A stretch of 64,000 nucleotides of DNA from Melittangium boletus DSM 14713 (lineage in GTDB: Bacteria > Myxococcota > Myxococcia > Myxococcales > Myxococcaceae): assembly GCF_002305855.1 (NCBI RefSeq), contig NZ_CP022163.1, positions 1,736,292 to 1,800,291 of the forward strand, given 5' to 3'. Under the pieces are notes generated by a model, which did not search any database, was not told where the DNA came from, and saw only the letters and a program-made list of their open reading frames with translations. Shown here piece after piece: positions 1 through 7,641 of the stretch. The translations under genes were made by a program, and so were the position numbers. Numbering within the stretch: position 1 is the first letter of the stretch; each line of letters starts with the position of its first letter.

Positions 1-1356
1 AGCCTGCTGCGGAGCCCCCCAGTCCGGAATGCCCGAGGGCATGGCCTGCGCGGGCTCAGGAGGAGGCAGCGACGCCGTGGGATCGAACGCGGCGAATGGA
101 TTGTCGTCGAACGCCGCCACCTCGGCCGGCACGGGGACCGGAAGAGGTGCCGCGCTCCGAGCGACAGGCGCGGGTGGAGCGGGCGGAGGTGGAGCGGGCG
201 CCGGCCTGGGCGCGGGGGCCGGCTTGGGCACGGGGGCCGGAGCGGGCGGAGGCTCGAACGAGACGAACGGGTTGTTGCCCTCGAGCCCCTCCATCTCCTC
301 ATAGACGGGAGCCGGAGCCGGAGGCAGTGAGAACGGATCCTCCGAGGCGAACGCCGCCGGAGCACCCCCCACCGCGCGGGCGGGCGCGGGAGCATCATCC
401 GGAGGCAGCGAGAAGGGATCCGCCGCGTCGAACGCCGCCGGAGCTGGCTCGAACGCGAGGGGCGCGCTGGCGCGCTGCGGGACGGGCGCCGGAGCCGGAG
501 GCGCGCTTCGGACTGGAGCCGGGGCCGGAGCGGCGGGCTTGGGCACCGGAGCCGGCACGCGGACGGGAGCCACCGGCGCCACGCTCGCGGGTGCCGCGCT
601 CCGAGGCGCCGTCGGCACGGGGGTCCGCGCCGGAGCGGGCGCGGCCGGCTTGGGCACGGGAACCGGCCGGGGGGCGGGCTTGGGCGCCTCCTCCACCGTG
701 GCGAAGGGATTGCTCTCGTCGAAGGACAGGGAGAGCGCCGGCGTCAGGGGCCGGGCGGGCTCCTGGACCCCGCCCAGCGCGAGCGCCCCCACGGGCGCAT
801 GGGGCACGGGGCTCTTGGCGGATTGCTGAAGCGCTTCAGCGGGCGAGGCGGGCGCCTCCCCCATGAACTCCATCAGCGGATCCAGGTCGATCGTCGCCGG
901 AGTCCGCGGAGATTCCAGGTGGGCGGGCACCCGGGGAACGATGCCCGGGGGACGCGGGGTGCGCGACGCGGCCACGCCTGGAGGCGCCGCGGCCGGGGCC
1001 ACGGGCGGGACTCCAGGAGCGCCGAAGAGCGAGTCGAGCGCGGACGCCGCTCCCGGACTCGCGGGCTTCATCCCAGGCGGAGCCGTCTTGTTGAAGGACA
1101 CCGGGGGCACGGACACGGGTGGCGCGGCCCGAGGGACCTCCACCGGCGTGCCCGCCCGGGCGACCGCGGGAGGCCGGACGGGCGGAGCCGCCTCGGCGGA
1201 AGGCGCACCCGGGTCGAGTGCGGCGGAGGGAGCGCCCTCGCGCACGACCCGAAAGGTATGCTGACATTTGGTGCAGCGGACCTTGACCCCCTTCTCGGTC
1301 ACCTTCTCGTCGGGGATCTTGAACCGCGTCTGACACCGCTCACAGTTGACAATCAT
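1..1356 (-). CDS. zinc-ribbon (MJ0042-type) protein with long Pro/Ala-rich region, partial
   Basis: The gene starts at 1356 and is open to the left edge, so its C-terminus is missing. The first ~37 residues form a treble-clef zinc ribbon with two CxxC pairs (NCERCQTRF, then RCTKCQHTF), typical of the MJ0042/zinc_ribbon_5 domain that heads many myxobacterial proteins. About 410 residues of low-complexity Pro/Ala/Val sequence follow. Set into it are short acidic-aromatic motifs that recur: DPFSLPP twice, and ESNPFAT, GNNPFVS and DDNPFAA. They are spaced like short linear docking motifs in a disordered linker. The function cannot be named because the domain that normally follows such a linker (TPR, FHA, membrane segment or other) lies outside the window. 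The zinc ribbon is clear; a regulatory or scaffolding role is inference. Confidence 0.8.
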   Translation of the reverse strand, partial: MIVNCERCQTRFKIPDEKVTEKGVKVRCTKCQHTFRVVREGAPSAALDPGAPSAEAAPPVRPPAVARAGTPVEVPRAAPPVSVPPVSFNKTAPPGMKPASPGAASALDSLFGAPGVPPVAPAAAPPGVAASRTPRPPGIVPRVPAHLESPRTPATIDLDPLMEFMGEAPASPAEALQQSAKSPVPHAPVGALALGGVQEPARPLTPALSLSFDESNPFATVEEAPKPAPRPVPVPKPAAPAPARTPVPTAPRSAAPASVAPVAPVRVPAPVPKPAAPAPAPVRSAPPAPAPVPQRASAPLAFEPAPAAFDAADPFSLPPDDAPAPARAVGGAPAAFASEDPFSLPPAPAPVYEEMEGLEGNNPFVSFEPPPAPAPVPKPAPAPRPAPAPPPPAPPAPVARSAAPLPVPVPAEVAAFDDNPFAAFDPTASLPPPEPAQAMPSGIPDWGAPQQA

Positions 1357-1509
1357 TCAGGGGGCTCGGCCGGTCCCGGAGTATAGGCGCAGGTCAACAC
1401 CATCGCGAGCTTGCCTTCGCATGGCTTGCCCGCCCCCCCGCCCTCTTGCTACAGGCAGCCCTTCCACAGCCGCATGCGCGAGCGCCCCTAATGTGGCGGA
1501 GACAATGAC

Positions 1510-2187
1510 ATGAGCGAGCCAGAGCAGGCAGGCGTGCCCGGTCCAGCCAAGGACCCCAAGGTCATCAAGCGGTACACCAACCGCAAGCTCTACGACACCG
1601 TCGAGAGCCGGTACGTCACCCTTGACGAGATCGCCGCGATGATCAAGGACGGCGTCGAGGTCCAGATCGTCGACAACAAGACAAAGGAGGACCTCACCTC
1701 GGTCACGCTCGCGCAGATCATCTTCGAGGAGGAGAAGAAGCGGAACCGGATGCCCCTCACGGTGCTCCGGGAGATCATCCGGCATCCGGGTGACTCGCTG
1801 ACGGACTTCATCCAGAAGGCCGTGACTCCGCGAGTCGTGTCCATCCGCGAGGAGGCCGAGTCCCGGCTGGACAAGCTGCTGCGGCGCGAGGACAAGCGCG
1901 AGGACGGCAGCGAGGCGCCCGCCGCTCCCGTCGAGGGCGAGGCCAGCGCCGAGGACGCCAACGCCGCGGGCGGAGGCGGTGCGGCGGAGCTGCTCAAGGC
2001 GAGCCAGCGTGCCCTCGAGGAGTGGCAGCGCCGGGTCGACGATCGCGTGAAGCAGGTGGTCGAGAACCTCGCGGGCAACCTGCCGGCGCTCGGCCGCGAC
2101 ATGCAGACGCTCACCCAGCGCCTCGAGGACCTCGAGAAGAAGCTGGACGCGCTGGACAAGAAGAACAGCGGCTCCGAGCAGGCCTGA
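1510..2187 (+). CDS. phaR: PhaR-like polyhydroxyalkanoate synthesis regulator
   Basis: A 225-aa protein. Residues ~17-77 match the PHB/PHA accumulation regulator DNA-binding domain, with the block KRYTNRKLYDTVESRYVTL followed by VDNKTKEDLTS. The next stretch (MPLTVLREIIRHPGDSL) extends the similarity. Residues ~160-225 are charged and heptad-like, ending in a predicted coiled coil. In known systems PhaR binds both DNA and the PHA granule and represses phasin genes until polymer appears. The tail here is longer and more acidic than in compact alphaproteobacterial PhaR, so it may mediate oligomerisation. No PHA synthase is in the window, but a short phasin-like coiled-coil gene lies at 7179-7478. 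The gene is convergent with the GH30 gene, separated by a GC-rich hairpin. Confidence 0.8.
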   Translation: MSEPEQAGVPGPAKDPKVIKRYTNRKLYDTVESRYVTLDEIAAMIKDGVEVQIVDNKTKEDLTSVTLAQIIFEEEKKRNRMPLTVLREIIRHPGDSLTDFIQKAVTPRVVSIREEAESRLDKLLRREDKREDGSEAPAAPVEGEASAEDANAAGGGGAAELLKASQRALEEWQRRVDDRVKQVVENLAGNLPALGRDMQTLTQRLEDLEKKLDALDKKNSGSEQA

Positions 2188-2199
2188 GCCGCCGCGTCC

Positions 2200-2230
2200 C
2201 GCCCCCGCGCCCGGGAAAGGCACGGGGGCG
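2200..2230. terminator. hairpin between convergent genes
   Basis: CGCCCCCG at 2200-2207 pairs with CGGGGGCG at 2223-2230, between the stop of the PhaR-like gene (2187) and the stop of the GH30 gene (2242). No clear T-run follows on either strand, so efficiency is uncertain. Confidence 0.45.
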
Positions 2231-2241
2231 GCGGACCCCGG

Positions 2242-4164
2242 TTAGAGGGCCTCGAGCCGGAACTGCTGGCAGTCGTTGTTGGTGGCCCACGTCCACTGCT
2301 GCAGCCGGGCGCCGTCACCCACCCCGCTCTTGGTGCAGTCCGCCACGTCGAGCACCTTGCCGCTGTGGCGCGCCTCCAGCTTGTAGTAGCCGTTGCCGGT
2401 GGACACGGCCTTGAACTGCTGGTTGCTGCCGTTCGCCCAGTCCCACTGATGCACGGTGCCGCCGTCGGCCGTGCTCACGCTCGCGACGTCCAGCACCTTG
2501 CCGTTGTAGCGGGAGACGAGCCGCGAGTAGCCGCTGTCCGTGGCCTCCATCGTCCACTGCTGGCTGGAGCCGGTGTGGCACGCCCACTGGTGGATGCCCG
2601 TGCCGTTGTTGGAATCCGGGCCGATGATGTCCACGCACTTGTTGGACCACTTGTTCACCAGCCGGTAGGTCGGGCTCGTGGTGCCGCCGCCCGTGGTGCC
2701 CGGCTTCCACTTGAACGACGCCACCGAGCGCGGCGGCAGCGAGTAGTCGAAGGACTGGCTGCCCCAGCGCACCTTGAAGTTGATCGTCGAGCCACCGTTC
2801 GAGTTGAGCGCCACCAGGGCGAGCGTCCCGTCCGGGTTCTTGAAGGCCACGGTCTCGATGTTGTTGTTGCCCAGGCTCGTGGAGCCCACGCGCACCGCGC
2901 CCGCGCGCACCACCTTCGCGAAGTGCCCCCAGGCGTAGTACTCCGCGTTCTTCGTGTAGGTGCCGTTGCCGTTGTTCACCGTGAGCATGCCGTTGCAGTT
3001 CGTGCAACCGCCCGTGTAGGGGCCGTGGTTCTGGTCCAGCGCGATGTTCCAGTACAGCGAGGTGCGCGCCCAGTTGCGCACCGGGCCGATGACGAGGTTG
3101 CGGATGTTCCACGTGAGGTTGTTCGCCTGGTCCGTGGACCACTCGCCGCCCGAGCACTCCGTGAAGTGGATCTCCTCGTTCGGGTAGGCGTTGTGGAAGT
3201 TGTTCTGCACGCTGAAGGAGCCCTCGGCGCTCTCGTAGCAGTGGTAGGCCACGCCCGCGACCGCCGCCTGGGCCTGGCCCCCGTTGTGCGCCATCACGTC
3301 ATAGGGAAAGCGCGCCTCCGAGCCATTCTCCTGCCAGTTGTGATCCCACGCGATGATCTTCACGCCGCCCAGGCCCGCGTTGTTGAGCGCCGGCCGCAGG
3401 TTCTGCGCGGCGAAGTTGGACTGGTCCGCCGGCTCCATCTGCATGGTGGCGTAGGTGCTGTTGCCGTTGTGCGGCTCGTTCTGCATGCTCACCGAGTGGA
3501 TGGGCAGCCCGGAGCCCTGGTAGCCCTGGATGAACTTCACGAAGTAGTTGGCGTACATCCCGTACAGGTCGTTGCGCAGGTAGCCGCCGCCCGTGAAGGA
3601 GTTGTTGAACTTCATCCACCCAGGCGCGCTCCATGGCACGCCGTGCAGCTTGACCTCGGAGTTGAGCTGCCGCGCCTGCTGCAGGATGGGGATGATGTAC
3701 GCCTTGTCGTGGTTGATGGAGAAGTCGTTCAGGTCACAGCACGTGTCGTCGTAGCTGTAGTTGTTGCGCGCGAAGTCGCTCGCGCCCATCGGCACGCGCA
3801 CGAAGTTGAAGCCCGCGCCGCTCCCCACGTTGAACAGGTCGTTCATGATCGTGTTGCGCTGGGGCGAGTTGTAGATGAGCCACGCGGACGAGTCCGTCAT
3901 CGCGGCGCCAAAGCCGTCGATGGTCTGGTAGGTCGTCGTGTCCGTGACGTCGATCACCGTCGAGGTGCCGCTCTGGGCCCCGAAGGTCTTGTTCGCCTCG
4001 ACGTTGAGGCGCTTGGACAGGGCGCTGCCCGAGGTCGTGGTGAGCCACACCTGCACGGACTCGTTGGCGGCCAGCGCGAGCGAGGGCGTGAAACCGCCCA
4101 GGCCCAGCAATGCCAGCGTCAGCGTACGGCCCATCTTCATGCCTTGGTGGTGGAAGGTCTTCAT
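2242..4164 (-). CDS. secreted GH30-family glycoside hydrolase with C-terminal ricin-type lectin domain
   Basis: A 640-aa secreted enzyme. A signal peptide spans residues ~1-33, with hydrophobic core LTLALLGLGG and an ALA-A type cleavage site; an in-frame ATG at residue 9 (4140) gives a more typical signal peptide and could be the true start. Residues ~75-485 carry the GH30 fold: the DGFGAAMTDSSAW block, the acid/base Glu230 in SMQNEP, and the nucleophile Glu336 in HFTECSGG. The beta-side domain ends near 488, then a Gly/Thr linker. Residues ~499-640 form a ricin B-type beta-trefoil (CBM13) with three QxW-like repeats (HQWACH, HQWDWA, LQQWTW). The family acts on beta-glucosidic polymers (glucosylceramide, xylan or beta-1,6-glucan); the exact substrate cannot be read from motifs. 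It lies 114 bp downstream of the CBM6/thaumatin-like gene on the same strand, which favours a fungal-glucan role. Confidence 0.88.
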   Translation of the reverse strand: MKTFHHQGMKMGRTLTLALLGLGGFTPSLALAANESVQVWLTTTSGSALSKRLNVEANKTFGAQSGTSTVIDVTDTTTYQTIDGFGAAMTDSSAWLIYNSPQRNTIMNDLFNVGSGAGFNFVRVPMGASDFARNNYSYDDTCCDLNDFSINHDKAYIIPILQQARQLNSEVKLHGVPWSAPGWMKFNNSFTGGGYLRNDLYGMYANYFVKFIQGYQGSGLPIHSVSMQNEPHNGNSTYATMQMEPADQSNFAAQNLRPALNNAGLGGVKIIAWDHNWQENGSEARFPYDVMAHNGGQAQAAVAGVAYHCYESAEGSFSVQNNFHNAYPNEEIHFTECSGGEWSTDQANNLTWNIRNLVIGPVRNWARTSLYWNIALDQNHGPYTGGCTNCNGMLTVNNGNGTYTKNAEYYAWGHFAKVVRAGAVRVGSTSLGNNNIETVAFKNPDGTLALVALNSNGGSTINFKVRWGSQSFDYSLPPRSVASFKWKPGTTGGGTTSPTYRLVNKWSNKCVDIIGPDSNNGTGIHQWACHTGSSQQWTMEATDSGYSRLVSRYNGKVLDVASVSTADGGTVHQWDWANGSNQQFKAVSTGNGYYKLEARHSGKVLDVADCTKSGVGDGARLQQWTWATNNDCQQFRLEAL

Positions 4165-4220
4165 GCGTGAACGGCTCTCTCTTGGGGTGGAAAACAGGGG
4201 GAGGGAAACAATGAAACGAC

Positions 4221-4251
4221 GCCCGGACCTCCTCGTGGGAGGAGGCCGGGC
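4221..4251 (-). terminator. 12-bp-stem hairpin between the two glucan-active genes
   Basis: GCCCGG-a-CCTCCT (4221-4233) pairs with AGGAGG-CCGGGC (4240-4251) around a 6-nt loop, 28 bp after the stop of the CBM6/thaumatin-like gene. On the minus strand it is followed by moderately T-rich sequence (GTCGTTTCATTG). It may partly terminate or process the transcript before the GH30 gene. Confidence 0.5.
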
Positions 4252-4278
4252 GCCGGGAACGCGAATCAGGAGAAGCGA

Positions 4279-5757
4279 CTAGCCCGCGGGGCAGAACGTC
4301 ACGTTGAGCTGACGGCCGCCGTTGCAGGTGTAGAAGCCGGCCTGGTTGGCCGCCATGGGGTAGTCGTCGTAGGCGAACGAGTACACCGCGCCGCACTGGT
4401 CATGCACCCACTTGGCGTACAGGTTGAAGGGCTTGCCGGTGTTGTAGTACTGCGCCACGTTCGTGCTGTCGGGCGCGTCCACCATGCCGCGCGTGATGGC
4501 CGAGCACCACTTGGCGCTCTGGTCGAAGAAGGGCGCGGAGCAGGCGTAGACCTGGGGCGTCTTGGCCGAGCCCGGGTTGCACTGGCCGGGGTACTTGCTC
4601 GCGCAGCGCGCGATCTCACCGTCCAGCCGGCTGCACACGGAAGCGCGGCGCGAGTCACCCGCGTACTCGCCATCCAGACAGAAGGAGCGCGGCGCGAGGC
4701 AGATGGTGGCGCCGCCCATGGAGTAGCGCAGACCATCCGGACAGCCATTGGCCACGGCCGTCGCCAGGGCGCTCTGCGACTTGTTGCAGCGCACGTCCAC
4801 ACAGCCGCCGCCCGTGCCGCTCGCGTTGATCTGCATGGGCAGACCCACGTGATCCACGTACGTGAGGTTGTAGTAGATGTTCTGCGCGCCGTTGCCCGGG
4901 TCGAGGCCCAGCGTGAACTCGGCCTTCTCCAGCTCACGCGGCGAGGCGGGCGTGGGCTTGGTCTTGTACGCGCTCACGCGCGCGCTCGGGTAGTTGCTCG
5001 GCGCATAGTAGGTGTAGCTGGCGCCGGTGCCCAGGTTGCGGAAGGGCTTGACCCCGCCGGATACGGGCTCCAGGGGAACGTCCCCCACGCCCGAGAGGAT
5101 GACCTCGAGCGGGAAGGGACACTTGTTCGTCACCACCACGGGCACCTTGCCCGTCTGAGGGGGCGGGTTGGTGGTGCCCCCACCGCCCGTGTTGTGCAGC
5201 TCGAAATAGTCGAACTTGAAGAGCCAGTCGCCACCCGTCGCGACGGCCTTGAAGCGCACGTCCTGCCGGCCGCTCGTCTTGGTGATGGAGACGGTCTTCG
5301 TGGTGAAGACGTTCCAGTCCGAGCCGGTGGCGGCATCGATGGACACCGTGCCGATCTTCGTGGAGCCGGCGTAGATGTCCGCCTTGCCGCCCGCGTACGG
5401 GGCGCCCACGCGCACCTGGATCTGATCCGCGCCACCGCCGAAGTCCACCTGCGAGTAGCCAATGGTCTCGTTGACCTGGAAGCCCGCCACCGACTGCCCG
5501 TCACCCCCGCCCTCGTTGAACACGGCGTTGGCCGTGGTGAGCGCGGAGCTCCAGCTCTCCGCCTGGATGCGGCTGCCCACGATGACCGACTGCGACTTGC
5601 GCACCAGGTCCTCGTGGCTGTTGGTCTCCGGGACCACCGGCTCGGCGGTGCCACAGCCGAGGGCCGAGGCGAGCATCAGCGCCGTGCCGCTCGCCAGCAG
5701 CGAGTTCTTGTGACGCGTCCGGGAGGCCCGGGCGTTCGAGGAAAGAGAGGGGGACAT
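4279..5757 (-). CDS. secreted lipoprotein with CBM6-like and thaumatin-like (glucanase-type) domains
   Basis: A 492-aa protein. The N-terminus has a basic stretch, a hydrophobic core and SALGC, with Cys35 as the likely lipidated residue; the lipobox is imperfect (Ala at -3). Residues ~57-190 resemble CBM6/CBM35 carbohydrate-binding beta-sandwiches (IQAESWS, VDFGGGADQIQVRVGAP, WLFKFDYFEL). After a Gly/Pro linker, residues ~203-492 have the thaumatin-like pattern: VPVVVTNKCPFPLEV at the start, many cysteines, and YSFAYDDYPMAAN near the end. Bacterial and fungal thaumatin-like proteins often bind or cleave beta-1,3-glucan. The start at 5757 has AGGAG 7 nt upstream. It is first in a likely two-gene unit with the GH30 enzyme. 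Enzymatic activity rather than binding alone is not proven by the sequence. Confidence 0.78.
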   Translation of the reverse strand: MSPSLSSNARASRTRHKNSLLASGTALMLASALGCGTAEPVVPETNSHEDLVRKSQSVIVGSRIQAESWSSALTTANAVFNEGGGDGQSVAGFQVNETIGYSQVDFGGGADQIQVRVGAPYAGGKADIYAGSTKIGTVSIDAATGSDWNVFTTKTVSITKTSGRQDVRFKAVATGGDWLFKFDYFELHNTGGGGTTNPPPQTGKVPVVVTNKCPFPLEVILSGVGDVPLEPVSGGVKPFRNLGTGASYTYYAPSNYPSARVSAYKTKPTPASPRELEKAEFTLGLDPGNGAQNIYYNLTYVDHVGLPMQINASGTGGGCVDVRCNKSQSALATAVANGCPDGLRYSMGGATICLAPRSFCLDGEYAGDSRRASVCSRLDGEIARCASKYPGQCNPGSAKTPQVYACSAPFFDQSAKWCSAITRGMVDAPDSTNVAQYYNTGKPFNLYAKWVHDQCGAVYSFAYDDYPMAANQAGFYTCNGGRQLNVTFCPAG

Positions 5758-5804
5758 GTCTGCTCCTAGGGCTGGGCGGAGACGAGAAACATCCCTCCTC
5801 AGGC

Positions 5805-5892
5805 GTCCTGTTTTCAGGACTTTTCCCTGAAAGTTGGCGTTCCTTGTTTATCCGTTAAGCACGGATAATACAGAAAACACGTTTTTCTCCAA
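5805..5892 (-). promoter_or_regulatory. candidate promoter and operator upstream of the glucan-active gene pair
   Basis: This AT-rich island stands out from its surroundings. Read on the minus strand, a -10-like TATTAT (5865-5870) lies 16 bp from a -35-like TTGGAG (5887-5892). The inverted repeat TTATCCG-7bp-CGGATAA (5848-5868) overlaps the -10, a typical position for a repressor operator. Closer to the gene, GTCCTG-tttt-CAGGAC (5805-5820) would form a small leader hairpin. The assignment is by pattern only. Confidence 0.45.
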
Positions 5893-5976
5893 TGCTGAAT
5901 CGTGTCTGGAAACGGTTTTTCAGAAAGTAAGTGTTCACTGCCCAACAGGCGCGCGGAAAAAGATTGCCGCGTGGCG

Positions 5977-6342
5977 TCAGGGCTCGGACCAGACCGCGAG
6001 CTCGTTGCCACTTGGATCCATGAAGTGGAAGCGCCGCCCACCAGGGAAGGAGAAGATGTCCTTCACGATGCGGCCGCCCGCCTCGCGCACGCGCGCGAGC
6101 GTCGCTTCCAGTTCCTTGGAGTAGAGCACGATCAGCGGGCCCCCCGGGGTGACGGGGAACTGCGTGGTGAAGCCGCCGGCGAGCCGTCCATCGTGGAAGC
6201 TCGTGTAGGAAGGCCCGTAGTCCTCGAACCGCCAGCCGAAGACGGCTTCGTAGAAGCGCTTCACCTGGGGCAGGTCGGTGGCGGCCAGTTCGATGTAGTC
6301 GATGCGGTGGTGGTGCTCGGACTGAGTCGGGGAGGTGGTCAT
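5977..6342 (-). CDS. VOC (glyoxalase/bleomycin-resistance fold) family protein
   Basis: A 121-aa single-domain protein with the paired beta-alpha-beta-beta-beta pattern of the vicinal oxygen chelate superfamily. IDYIELAATDLPQVKRFYE opens the first half and FHFMDPSGNELAVWS closes the second, with the usual Glu before the terminal strand. Members include glyoxalases, dioxygenases and antibiotic-binding proteins; nothing here fixes the substrate. It begins only 9 bp after the stop of the ParA-type gene and is probably the last gene of that short operon. Confidence 0.85.
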   Translation of the reverse strand: MTTSPTQSEHHHRIDYIELAATDLPQVKRFYEAVFGWRFEDYGPSYTSFHDGRLAGGFTTQFPVTPGGPLIVLYSKELEATLARVREAGGRIVKDIFSFPGGRRFHFMDPSGNELAVWSEP

Positions 6343-6351
6343 CCCCCGAAT

Positions 6352-7164
6352 CTACGCCACGCGGGGCGTCTTGCCCTTCCGGGCGCGCTTGGGAGTAGGC
6401 ACCCCATCGAAGATCTCCGCCGCGATGGCGCCGAGCATCTTCGCCCCACTGCTGCTCGGAGCGTATTCCCAGATGGTCTTCCCGTGGCTCTGGGCCTCGT
6501 CCACCTTGACGTTGTAGCCGAGCGGCGTGGCGGCCAGGGTGTCCGGGAAGTAGGCCGCGAGGCGCTCGTGGATGGCGGTGGCGAGCGCGGTGCGCCGCGA
6601 GAGCGTGGGCACCACCTTGGTGATGCGCAGCCCGGGGCAGCCCTCGAGCTCGGCCACCTGGCGCACGGTGTCGGCCACCTCCGCGCAGCCATCGAGCGCG
6701 AAGTAGGTGAGGGCCACGGGCACCACCACCTCGGTGGAGGCCACCAGGATGTTGCGCGTGGTGAGGCCCAGGGACGGAGGCGCGTCGAAGACGAGCACGT
6801 CGAAGCCCAGGGCCTCCGCGGACGCCAGGCGCTCGGCGAGCCGGTGCGCCCGGCGGGCCTCGCCCGCCACCAACAGGGGGAACTCCGCCATCTCCTTATA
6901 GGCGGGCAGGACGGACAGGCCCTCGAGGGACGAGGGTTGGATGACGTCCTCCAGGCGCACGGCCGCATCGGTGAGCAGGTGGAAGACGTTGCGCGGCAGC
7001 GTGCGCACGTCCAGCCCGAGCGACTTGCCCGCGTGCCCCTGCGTGTCCAGGTCCACCAGCAGGACCTTCAACCCCCGCTCTCGCGCGAGCCACGCCGCGG
7101 TGTTGACCGCCAGCGTCGTCTTGCCGGTTCCCCCCTTCTCGTTGATGAAGGCGATGCGCCGCAT
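6352..7164 (-). CDS. ParA/MinD-type P-loop ATPase
   Basis: A 270-aa protein of the deviant-Walker-A class. KGGTGKTT at residues 10-17 includes the signature lysine K10, followed by VDLDTQGHAGKSLG and the Walker B-like FDAPPSLGLTTRN. The body is typical of ParA proteins that form dynamic dimers on nucleoid DNA to position a cargo. The N-terminus lacks the helix-turn-helix extension of plasmid type Ia ParA, and no parB-like gene is adjacent. The partner may instead be the 99-aa coiled-coil protein 14 bp upstream, or another cargo. The basic tail (PKRARKGK) could help nonspecific DNA contact. Role as a cargo-positioning ATPase is inference; the ATPase family is clear. Confidence 0.85.
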   Translation of the reverse strand: MRRIAFINEKGGTGKTTLAVNTAAWLARERGLKVLLVDLDTQGHAGKSLGLDVRTLPRNVFHLLTDAAVRLEDVIQPSSLEGLSVLPAYKEMAEFPLLVAGEARRAHRLAERLASAEALGFDVLVFDAPPSLGLTTRNILVASTEVVVPVALTYFALDGCAEVADTVRQVAELEGCPGLRITKVVPTLSRRTALATAIHERLAAYFPDTLAATPLGYNVKVDEAQSHGKTIWEYAPSSSGAKMLGAIAAEIFDGVPTPKRARKGKTPRVA

Positions 7165-7178
7165 GTGGGCTCCCTCCC

Positions 7179-7478
7179 CTACTTCTTCTTGGCGGCCACC
7201 AGCGTGTCCACCTTCGCCTCCACCGAGGCCAAGAGCCGCTCCAGATCGTCCACCTTGGAGCGCAGCTGCTCCACGTCCGTGGTGGACGGCAGGTTCATGG
7301 CCGACAGGGCCGTGCGCAGCGCGCTGTCCAGCGTGCCCTTGGCGGCGAGCGTGCGCGTCACCACCGTCTGCACCGTGGCGACGAACTTCTCGTTCGCCAT
7401 GAGCTGCTGGGCGAGCTTGCCCACGCGCTCCTCGCCGGATTCGACGATCTTCTTCACCATGGGGTTGTTCTTGAGCAT
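7179..7478 (-). CDS. 99-aa phasin-like coiled-coil protein
   Basis: The start is set at 7478 (MLKNNPMVKK), with GGAGA 5-9 nt upstream. The protein is helical throughout: an N-terminal segment (VESGEERVGKLAQQL) is followed by a heptad-rich C-terminus (VEQLRSKVDDLERLLASV) and a Lys-rich end. Size and layout resemble small phasin or poly-hydroxyalkanoate granule proteins and other adaptor coiled coils, but similarity is compositional only. It is translated first in a tight operon with the ParA-type ATPase, which makes it a candidate cargo adaptor. No enzyme motif is visible. Confidence 0.7.
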   Translation of the reverse strand: MLKNNPMVKKIVESGEERVGKLAQQLMANEKFVATVQTVVTRTLAAKGTLDSALRTALSAMNLPSTTDVEQLRSKVDDLERLLASVEAKVDTLVAAKKK

Positions 7479-7641
7479 CGGGGTCTCCGTGAATCCGCGA
7501 ATTGTCGGGGGGGACGCGGCAGGCCCCGCTGCGAAACGCGCGGACTCTGGAAGCACGCGACGCGGCGTGTCAAGCACGAGGAACCACATGACGGAGCGCG
7601 TTGACACGTGGGGGGGGCATCCCTAGGGTTCGCCGCTCTCG

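Noticed and set aside
2365..4170. Open frame on the plus strand opposite the GH30 gene
   Set aside because: Low-complexity Arg/Val/His sequence; GH30 catalytic motifs are on the minus strand.
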